A stretch of 5,739 nt of DNA from Caldifarciminota bacterium (lineage in GTDB: Bacteria; Hydrothermota; Hydrothermia; S141-80), in NCBI GenBank assembly GCA_027053375.1, contig JALUJC010000028.1, positions 1 to 5,739 on the forward strand. The letters are read 5' to 3'. Positions within the stretch are counted from its first letter, which is position 1. Every line of letters begins with the position of its first letter. Shown here piece after piece: positions 1 through 5,739 of this stretch. The position numbers and the translations under genes were made by a program. Below the pieces are notes generated by a model. That model worked only from the letters and a program-made list of their open reading frames with translations, was not told the DNA's origin and did no database searches.

Positions 1-446
1 CCACAGAAGTGGAAGAACCCCCACCCCCGCCCAAACCCAAGGTGGAGGTGGAAGAGGCCACCACCGAAGAAGAGGCGCAGGAGGAAGAAGTTGAAATTGC
101 GCCTACGACGGAGTTTAATGAACTGGAAGCGCCCCCTCCTCCTACAACACAGGAAGCATTTGAATTCTATGCGGTGGAAGTGCGACCTCAGGTCATCAAG
201 CGCGCGCAGCCGCGATATCCTGAACTTGCCCGGAAAGCAGGGATTGAGGGGCGGGTGATGGTACGGGCGCTTGTGGATGAAAGCGGGAATGTAATCCGTG
301 CCCAGGTGCTGAAGTCCGACAACGAGATCTTTAACGAAGCCGCCATTGAGGCGGCCAAAAAGTTTAAGTTTAAACCGGGTATGCAGCGGGATCGTCCTGT
401 GAAGGTGTGGGTGATGATCCCCTTCATTTTCCGTTTGCAGAGATAA
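1..446 (+). CDS. tonB: TonB family energy transducer, C-terminal part (5' partial)
   Basis: The reading frame is open from the left edge (first full codon at base 3) to TAA at 444-446, so the start and the N-terminal membrane anchor lie outside the window; the GTG at 9 is just an internal valine codon. The visible 147 residues begin with a periplasmic linker: a five-proline run (18-32), a glutamate-rich stretch (about 45-128) and a four-proline run (132-143). The C-terminal TonB domain follows (about 180-443), with the family's 'PRYPELARKAGIEG' motif (YP at 216-221), a 'GRVMVRALVDESGNV' strand-turn, the 'EAAIEAAKKFKFKPG' helix and a final 'VKVWVMIPFIFRL' strand. TonB proteins span the periplasm and pass energy from ExbB/ExbD to outer-membrane receptors by pairing with their TonB box. 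The linker is acidic rather than made of Lys-Pro repeats. The adjacent receptor gene suggests a dedicated transducer. The family call is firm; exclusive pairing is inference. Confidence 0.93.
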   Translation, partial: TEVEEPPPPPKPKVEVEEATTEEEAQEEEVEIAPTTEFNELEAPPPPTTQEAFEFYAVEVRPQVIKRAQPRYPELARKAGIEGRVMVRALVDESGNVIRAQVLKSDNEIFNEAAIEAAKKFKFKPGMQRDRPVKVWVMIPFIFRLQR

Positions 447-465
447 ATAGAGAATGTTACCCAAA

Positions 466-471
466 AGGAGG
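466..471 (+). promoter_or_regulatory. Ribosome-binding site that fixes the receptor start
   Basis: A perfect AGGAGG, preceded by AA, lies six bases before the ATG at 478. The upstream in-frame ATG at 454 has no comparable site and would add eight residues (MLPKRRFS) before a normal signal peptide, so 478 is the preferred start. Confidence 0.85.
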
Positions 472-477
472 TTCTCG

Positions 478-3417
478 ATGAGAACGTTGCGTCTCTGGCT
501 CCTCCTGGCGCTGGGGGTGACCCCCTTGCTGGCGGGAGTCACGGGGAAACTCGCCGGTCGGATTACCGATGCCCAGACCGGTGAACCCCTCCCCTTCGCC
601 AATGTGGTGATTGAGGGGACGGGTCTGGGCGCTGCGGCGGATGAGGATGGATATTATACCGTCCTGAACATCCCGCCCGGCACCTACACCGTGACCTTTT
701 CCTATCTGGGGTACCAGGACTACCAGGTGAAAAACGTGAAAATCGTCGTGGACCAGACCACCGTTCTGAACGCCGCCCTTCAGCCCGAAGGGGTGAAGGT
801 GGAAGAGGTGGTGGTCACCGCGAAAGAGCCCCTGGTGAACCCCACAGCGACCGAAACCAAGCGGACCGTGGACGTAACGGACCTCCAGAATCTTCCCTAT
901 ACAAACTTCCAGGCGGCGTTGAGCCTGCAGGCAGGTGTGACGCAGCCCAACGTGATCCGTGGTGGCCGCACGGATGAGGTGGCGTATTACGTGGATGGGA
1001 TGCAGGTGACGTCTCCTCTGTTCGGCGGCTTCTTTGTGAACGTGAACACCAGCGCCATTCAGGAAATGTCCCTGATCACCGGTGGATATGCCGCCGAATA
1101 TGGACAGGCACTCTCCGGGATTGTGAACATCGTGACCCGGGAAGGAAGTGATCGTTTCAGCGGGGGACTGAACCTGCGGACCAACGCCATTCTTCCCACC
1201 AAGTACAACACGGGATACAACGTACAGGAAGCCTATTTGGGTGGGAGTATTTCAAAAGAACTCCGTTATTTTGTCTCCCTGTACAACGAAGCGCGGGATG
1301 GGGTCGCGGGCTGGAACCATGTGCCCAATTATCCCATCATCGCGGCATACGAGAACGGGACGCCGCAGTTCCGGGCCTATGTGGATGATTCCGCCAACAC
1401 CCTGCCCGGCGGCACCACACCCCTCCCAGAATTGTACAGCATGGCCAAATACTGGCAGCAGTGGTACAAGGACCATCCCTACATGCTGCCCCATACGAAA
1501 AGCAACCAGTTCAATTATCAGGCCAAGCTGACGGTTCTCCCCATGAAAGGCGCCAAACTGAACCTTGCATTTCTGGGAACAGTGGAGGCTCGTCAGCGTA
1601 ACTACGACCAGCGGTATAAGTATATGCTGGATCAGTTCCGTACGGATGCACGCCTGACGCGGCAGATCACAGCCACCTGGAACCATGTGGTGAGCGACAA
1701 GTTCTTTTACACCATCAATGCCGGCTATTTCATCCAGCGACGGGGGATCGGAATTATCAAGGAGGAATTCCCCTTCTTTGATGGACTCCAGCGCGGACTT
1801 GCCTTCTCTACCGACTGGCGGGAATGGCATACCAGCCGAACGGTGGAACCCGAAATGGGCTTTGTCCGTTTCCAGAATATGGATTATTACAGCCAGCCCA
1901 ACTACTGGGACGACAACCCTTGGGGGGTCGCGGACCAGTCTTATGTCCGTTTTCTCCAGCATGGGACCTATCGCGTGTTCTCCGTTCGAAACGAGATCAC
2001 CCAGAGTTTGAAAGCAGATTTCACCTGGCAGGCCAACCGGTACAATGAGGTCAAAACCGGGGTGGAGTATCGCCGCCATCATATCCAGTATTACTACAAT
2101 TCACTCCCGTACAGTCAGAATCCTTTCTATACGGACATTGATGTGACACCCTTCCAGGCAGCAGCATACATTCAGGACAAGATGGAATACGGCGGCCTGA
2201 TCTCCAATGTGGGTATCCGTCTGGACTACCTGGATCCCAATTACAACTACTTCATTGATGTCTCCACCATTCCCCCCAACGCCATCATTCAGTTCCGTCC
2301 GCAGGATACGTTGAAGAAGCAGGCACAGGGTCGGTGGCAGTTCTCTCCTCGCTTTGCGTTCTCCTTCCCGGTGACCGAGCGGCAGCGGTTTCACTTTTTC
2401 TATGGCTACTTCTTCCAGGCACCGCCCCTGATCTATCTCTATGAAGCCACGCAGAAACCCATCACCCAGGTCCGTGGGAATGAAATTGTGGGCAACCCGG
2501 TGCTGGATGCGGAACGCCAGATCGCCTATGAGGCGGGGCTTGCCACCCAGCTCACGGAGAACACCGCCCTTGATGTGACGGCGTTCTACCGGGATATTTA
2601 CGGATGGATTGGAACCCGTGAAGTGAAGGTGCTGCCTCAGCCCTTCTTTATCTATTCCAATGCGGATTACGGGAATGTCAAGGGGGTGGAGGTCACCTAC
2701 CAGAAACGGGGCCTGCCTCTGGATTATCAGCTGAGTTACACCTTCCAGGTGGCCAAAGGCACGGCTGCTGATCCGTACGAATCCTATTCTAACAGTTACA
2801 CCAATTTCTATGGGCAGGATCCCATCACGGGCGATCCACTTCCCGTTCCGCACTCTGTGTACCCGCTCAGCTATGACCACACCCACACCCTGGTGGCCCA
2901 GGTAAACTATCGTTTCACCGCGGATCGGTATCCCAACTTCCTCCTTCGCGATCTTACGGTCAGCATTGTGCACCGGAGCCAGAGTGGCGCTCCCTACACA
3001 CCCACAGATCTGCGTGGAAATCTTGTGGGTGAACCCTACTCCGAACGGATGCCCTGGACCCACCAGACGGATCTGCGACTTGTGAAGCCCTTTAAGGTCT
3101 CCGATCGGCTCTCTGTGGAGGCCTTCTTTGAGGTGCTGAATCTGTTCAATCTGAAAAATGTGCTGGATGTGTACAGTTCCACCGGGAAGCCTGACGACAA
3201 CGGCGCTGCACAGACCATTACCCTTGCACAATTCCCTAACACATACCAGATCGGAGATGCTGGTTACAACCCATTCCGGGATCTGAATGGCGATGGTGTG
3301 CTGACACCCCAGGAGCAGTATGAGTCCTACCTTATGGCCATGCGGGATTACCAGGCAAATCCCAACAACTATGACATCCCCAGGGTGATTCGTCTTGGGT
3401 TGCAGTTTCGCTTTTGA
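478..3417 (+). CDS. TonB-dependent outer-membrane receptor, Oar-like, with N-terminal carboxypeptidase-regulatory-like domain
   Basis: This complete gene encodes 979 residues from the ATG at 478 to TGA at 3415-3417. Residues 1-20 form a Sec signal peptide (MRTLRLWLLLALGV start). Residues about 23-101 are a carboxypeptidase-regulatory-like beta-sandwich ('GRITDAQTGEPLPFANVVIE', then 'DEDGYYTVLNIPPGTYTV'). A TonB-box-like 'VEEVVVTAKEP' follows at 108-118. The plug spans about 118-222, with 'IRGGRTDEVAYYVDGMQV' from residue 160 and 'GGYAAEYGQALSGIVNIVTREG' split across the plug end. The rest is an aromatic-rich 22-strand-type barrel ending 'RVIRLGLQFRF', whose terminal Phe is the usual assembly signal. 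The IRGGR/YYVDG/EYGQALSG pattern resembles Oar-like receptors more than SusC. It should sit in the outer membrane and move a substrate using TonB from the upstream gene; the substrate cannot be read from sequence. The protein has no cysteine. It carries an EF-hand loop near its C-terminus, annotated separately. Confidence 0.95.
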   Translation: MRTLRLWLLLALGVTPLLAGVTGKLAGRITDAQTGEPLPFANVVIEGTGLGAAADEDGYYTVLNIPPGTYTVTFSYLGYQDYQVKNVKIVVDQTTVLNAALQPEGVKVEEVVVTAKEPLVNPTATETKRTVDVTDLQNLPYTNFQAALSLQAGVTQPNVIRGGRTDEVAYYVDGMQVTSPLFGGFFVNVNTSAIQEMSLITGGYAAEYGQALSGIVNIVTREGSDRFSGGLNLRTNAILPTKYNTGYNVQEAYLGGSISKELRYFVSLYNEARDGVAGWNHVPNYPIIAAYENGTPQFRAYVDDSANTLPGGTTPLPELYSMAKYWQQWYKDHPYMLPHTKSNQFNYQAKLTVLPMKGAKLNLAFLGTVEARQRNYDQRYKYMLDQFRTDARLTRQITATWNHVVSDKFFYTINAGYFIQRRGIGIIKEEFPFFDGLQRGLAFSTDWREWHTSRTVEPEMGFVRFQNMDYYSQPNYWDDNPWGVADQSYVRFLQHGTYRVFSVRNEITQSLKADFTWQANRYNEVKTGVEYRRHHIQYYYNSLPYSQNPFYTDIDVTPFQAAAYIQDKMEYGGLISNVGIRLDYLDPNYNYFIDVSTIPPNAIIQFRPQDTLKKQAQGRWQFSPRFAFSFPVTERQRFHFFYGYFFQAPPLIYLYEATQKPITQVRGNEIVGNPVLDAERQIAYEAGLATQLTENTALDVTAFYRDIYGWIGTREVKVLPQPFFIYSNADYGNVKGVEVTYQKRGLPLDYQLSYTFQVAKGTAADPYESYSNSYTNFYGQDPITGDPLPVPHSVYPLSYDHTHTLVAQVNYRFTADRYPNFLLRDLTVSIVHRSQSGAPYTPTDLRGNLVGEPYSERMPWTHQTDLRLVKPFKVSDRLSVEAFFEVLNLFNLKNVLDVYSSTGKPDDNGAAQTITLAQFPNTYQIGDAGYNPFRDLNGDGVLTPQEQYESYLMAMRDYQANPNNYDIPRVIRLGLQFRF
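3280..3315 (+). other. EF-hand/dockerin-type calcium-binding loop in the last barrel loop
   Basis: Residues 935-946 of the receptor read DLNGDGVLTPQE. This matches the canonical 12-residue loop: D at position 1, N at 3, D at 5, G at 6, a hydrophobic residue (L) at 8 and E at 12. It lies between the penultimate strand ('SVEAFFEVLNLFN', about 879-891) and the final strand (967-979). In TonB-dependent receptors that connection faces outside the cell. The following 'QYESYLMAMRDYQ' could be the exiting helix; no clear helix precedes it, so this is a single loop rather than a full paired EF-hand domain. The motif match is direct; calcium binding and topology are inference. Confidence 0.7.
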
Positions 3418-3424
3418 TTGAACG

Positions 3425-3430
3425 AGGAGG
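3425..3430 (+). promoter_or_regulatory. Ribosome-binding site of the secreted-protein gene
   Basis: A perfect AGGAGG lies seven bases before the ATG at 3438 and eight bases after the receptor stop codon. The short gap and lack of a terminator support co-transcription with the receptor. Confidence 0.85.
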
Positions 3431-3437
3431 GTGGACG

Positions 3438-5739
3438 ATGAAACGGACTTTTACGGTGATTCTTGCTGCCCTGATGGCTGTTCCGGGCGGGTTGTCCGCC
3501 CGGACGGCCACGGGCGCGACCGGTGGAAGCCGTATTTACGATGGTCGTGCCCTGAAGGGCAACAACTTTTGCATGTGGTTGACCAACTATGGGATGTTTG
3601 GTCACAACCCGCAGACGGATGGTTCGGGTGCCTGGTGGCCCTGCACACGTCCTCTGGAAACCTATATCTTTGGTGCAGGGATCTGGGTGGGTGCTAAGAA
3701 AGGCTCGGATACGCTGGTTACTTTCGGTTACAACCCCAACAGCGGGGAATCGGAGATGGTACCTGCACACTGGGGGGCGGACTCTCTGGACTATGCCACC
3801 GCTGCGGGCGATCCCTACGATCGGGTGCACATCTATGGCGTGACCACCGCGGAAGGGTATTCCTGGCCCCTTAAAGCTTCAGACGGAACGGACAGCATCG
3901 TGTCTTTCACCGATGCGGTCATGCGTTTTGTGGATCTGGATGCCGCGTCTCAGGAGCCGGGAAGTGCCCCCATTGGCCTGTTTTTCCAGCAGTATGCCTA
4001 CACCTGGACCATCGCGGGGCTGGATAACATCGTGTTCCTTGGGTACCAGATCCAGAACGTGAGCGGCGATACCCTGGATTCGGTGTATGTGGCCTTTACG
4101 TACGACGATGACCTGGGGAATGAGGCAGGACAGAATGCCAACGACCTTGTGGGCTTCATTCGCTTTTACACATTCCCCGGGGATACTGCCCCCACCTTGC
4201 TCAACCTTGCCTATCAATATCAAACCGAGCCAGAGGCAGGCTGGCGAGGGCCCAAGGGAGACGGCGTTCCCGGTGTAATCGGCTCCATGCTGCTGAAAAC
4301 GCCGACCGCGGATCCCGAGTATGGGGATATCATCATACATGATTCCATCGGAACCCAGGTGTCGGACACCGTGCATCCCGGGGAAGAACTTGGGATGACG
4401 GCTTTTAAAATCTTCACGCTTCAGATTGATCCTGCGAACGACAAAGAGCGGTATACCCTGATGGTGGGCTGGGATCCTCCGACGGCAGGCGGCGGATGGA
4501 ACCCCTACATGGATGATATCTACGGTCCCGGAGACAAGCGTTTCATGCAGGTCTCCGGTCCATTCCGCATGGTCCCGGGTGAGGTTGTGGAATTTATCGG
4601 TGCTGCGTTCGTGGCCTCCGACACGGCTTCACTGCTAAATACGGCCAAAGCCACACTCGGGATTTATAAAAACAACTTTGCCTCCGCACGTCCACCCCAG
4701 ACGCCCCACCTGACAGCCATCCCCGGATTTCAGAAGGTTACCCTTTACTGGGATGATGTGGCGGAATCTTCGCGTGATGACTTCTATGATATCGCATCGG
4801 ATCCCACGTCAGACTTTTATAACCCTGCGTATCGAGAGTTTGACTTCGAGGGTTATCGTCTGCTTCGCAGTCTGGATGGAGAGCACTGGGATACGCTTGG
4901 AATGTGGGATCTCGCCAACGGCTTCACGGTATTCTACATTGATACCTTTGTAAACGGTGCCGGAAACGAGGTTTATGGGGACACGCTGGTTGTGGGGTCG
5001 GACAACGGTCTCTTACATTTCTTCGTGGACAGTGGTCTCACGAATGGGGTCCGCTATTTCTATCGCCTGGAGGCCTATGACCTGAACTGGCAAACATACG
5101 CGATAGATACAAGTACGGGGGATACCATTGGTGTGCGGCCCTTCTCTCTTGTGGCCGCTGCTTCGGCCCTGGGTCCGGATAGCCAGCTTGGTGTGGTGCC
5201 CCGTACGCCACCCGCCAATTTCCGTTTCTCTGAAGGAACCTATGCTGCAACGGATCGTATCAGGGACTGGTTCTCCTTTGATCTGATCCAGCCCGTGGAC
5301 ACCGGCGCACTGGACACCACGGAAGAATATATCGCGCTCCTTGAATACTTTGGTCCTGTAAGCACTTCCGGAGATGCACCGACCGACTTCCGCCTTTCTT
5401 TCTACCGCGTGAAAAACAACACATGGACACCCTTCCTCCTCCATCAACCCCTCTCGTGGCTGGATTATGGTACGCGGTGGATGGGGTATGCTCCTGGATT
5501 GCTGGAGTTCAAGACTCCGGATGGAACACCTGTATACGCCATCCAGGGTTTGAAAATGTCTGTGAATGTGGTTCCGGCGAGTATGGCCTATTACGTGGTT
5601 GACCCCGCGTTACGTGCTTCCGATGATACCACAGTAGGGACGCAGGATGGGAAGTGGAAGTTTTTCCAGCTTGTCCGTGTCCCCGAGGATACCACCAAAC
5701 CTCTTACAGGCTACGGTGTAACCCTCAACAACCGCGGTG
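3438..5739 (+). CDS. Large secreted protein with NYG/GAGIWVGA module and fibronectin type III-like domain (3' partial)
   Basis: The frame opens at the ATG at 3438 after a strong ribosome-binding site and stays open for 767 codons to the window edge, so the C-terminus is missing. Residues 1-21 are a Sec signal peptide (MKRTFTVILAALMAVPGGLSA) with no lipobox cysteine. Residues about 42-109 hold 'NYGMFGHNP', a Trp-rich stretch, 'YIFGAGIWVGA' and 'FGYNPNSGESEMVP'. Residues 222-239 carry 'YDDDLGNEAGQNANDLVG', an acidic segment that could bind metal. Residues 369-414 read 'FMQVSGPFRMVPGE' to 'IYKNNF'. A fibronectin type III-like domain follows (about 419-560; 'KVTLYWDD', 'DFEGYRLLRS', 'YFYRLEAYD') with long acidic insertions. 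From about 588 on I recognise nothing. I recall this order from large secreted proteins of Calditrichaeota, KSB1 and related phyla, often ending in a type IX sorting domain; whether one is present here cannot be seen. Function is unknown; its position suggests a partner or cargo of the receptor. Confidence 0.88.
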   Translation, partial: MKRTFTVILAALMAVPGGLSARTATGATGGSRIYDGRALKGNNFCMWLTNYGMFGHNPQTDGSGAWWPCTRPLETYIFGAGIWVGAKKGSDTLVTFGYNPNSGESEMVPAHWGADSLDYATAAGDPYDRVHIYGVTTAEGYSWPLKASDGTDSIVSFTDAVMRFVDLDAASQEPGSAPIGLFFQQYAYTWTIAGLDNIVFLGYQIQNVSGDTLDSVYVAFTYDDDLGNEAGQNANDLVGFIRFYTFPGDTAPTLLNLAYQYQTEPEAGWRGPKGDGVPGVIGSMLLKTPTADPEYGDIIIHDSIGTQVSDTVHPGEELGMTAFKIFTLQIDPANDKERYTLMVGWDPPTAGGGWNPYMDDIYGPGDKRFMQVSGPFRMVPGEVVEFIGAAFVASDTASLLNTAKATLGIYKNNFASARPPQTPHLTAIPGFQKVTLYWDDVAESSRDDFYDIASDPTSDFYNPAYREFDFEGYRLLRSLDGEHWDTLGMWDLANGFTVFYIDTFVNGAGNEVYGDTLVVGSDNGLLHFFVDSGLTNGVRYFYRLEAYDLNWQTYAIDTSTGDTIGVRPFSLVAAASALGPDSQLGVVPRTPPANFRFSEGTYAATDRIRDWFSFDLIQPVDTGALDTTEEYIALLEYFGPVSTSGDAPTDFRLSFYRVKNNTWTPFLLHQPLSWLDYGTRWMGYAPGLLEFKTPDGTPVYAIQGLKMSVNVVPASMAYYVVDPALRASDDTTVGTQDGKWKFFQLVRVPEDTTKPLTGYGVTLNNRG
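3482..3504 (+). repeat. Perfect 9-bp inverted repeat (hairpin) in signal-peptide codons
   Basis: TCCGGGCGG (3482-3490) and CCGCCCGGA (3496-3504) are exact reverse complements around a five-base loop, GTTGT. Eight of the nine pairs are G-C. It covers codons 15-23 of the secreted-protein gene, at the end of the signal peptide. No T-run follows, so it is not an intrinsic terminator. It may be a folded mRNA element or chance in GC-rich coding sequence. Confidence 0.6.

Noticed and set aside
9..11. GTG at base 9 as the start of the TonB gene
   Set aside because: The frame is open to the left edge, and starting there would leave out the membrane anchor that TonB proteins need.
454..477. Upstream ATG at 454 as the receptor start
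   Set aside because: It lacks a ribosome-binding site and would put MLPKRRFS before a normal signal peptide, whereas AGGAGG sits six bases before the ATG at 478.
1252..3231. Two long minus-strand open frames (1252-2082 and 2101-3231) opposite the receptor gene
   Set aside because: They lie wholly inside a clearly real receptor gene, their translations show no signal peptide or recognisable motif, and such antisense frames are expected from codon bias in GC-rich genes.
3482..3504. Inverted repeat as an intrinsic terminator
   Set aside because: No T-run follows the stem and it lies inside the coding frame of the third gene.
3431..3697. Short plus-strand frame at 3431-3697 overlapping the start of the secreted-protein gene
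   Set aside because: It is in a different frame from the ATG at 3438, is low-quality Trp/Cys-rich sequence with no motif, and the 3438 frame has a signal peptide and runs for 767 codons.
478..5739. SusC/SusD glycan-uptake pair
   Set aside because: The receptor motifs are Oar-like rather than SusC-like, and the third protein has no lipobox cysteine and no SusD-like sequence.

Overview
This window is one strand-consistent gene cluster from a Gram-negative bacterium. It reads left to right: the 3' end of a TonB energy-transducer gene (1-446), a complete outer-membrane TonB-dependent receptor (478-3417), and the first 767 codons of a large secreted protein that runs off the right edge (3438-5739). 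The gaps are 31 and 20 bases. Each downstream gene has a strong AGGAGG ribosome-binding site 6-7 bases before its ATG, and no terminator is visible between genes, so the three are very probably one operon. The promoter lies left of the window. About 99% of the window is coding, and no RNA gene, mobile element or CRISPR array is visible.

The organism is most likely a member of the FCB superphylum or a related candidate phylum (Calditrichaeota, KSB1, Marinimicrobia, Hydrothermae/WOR-3 type). This rests on an Oar-like receptor with an N-terminal carboxypeptidase-regulatory-like domain, next to a protein carrying the 'NYGMFG ... YIFGAGIWVGA' N-terminal module. I recall that module from large secreted proteins of those groups, many of which end in a type IX secretion sorting domain. 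Base composition is moderately GC-rich by eye and looks uniform across the three genes. The species cannot be named.

Functionally, TonB would couple the inner-membrane proton motive force to the receptor, whose plug and barrel occupy the outer membrane. The third product has a Sec signal peptide and no lipobox, so it should reach the periplasm or cell surface. It is not a SusD-type lipoprotein, so this is not a classical SusCD pair. Two models fit. In the first, the third protein is a surface or secreted partner that binds or processes the receptor's substrate. In the second, the Oar-like receptor helps move the neighbouring protein outwards, as the Oar receptor of Myxococcus xanthus does for the protease PopC. 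The sequence does not decide between them.

Points that deserve a second look are a textbook EF-hand calcium loop in the predicted last extracellular loop of the receptor, a lone cysteine pair in the N-terminal module of the secreted protein (the receptor has none), a 9-bp GC-rich hairpin over its signal-peptide codons, and an uncharacterised region at its truncated right end.
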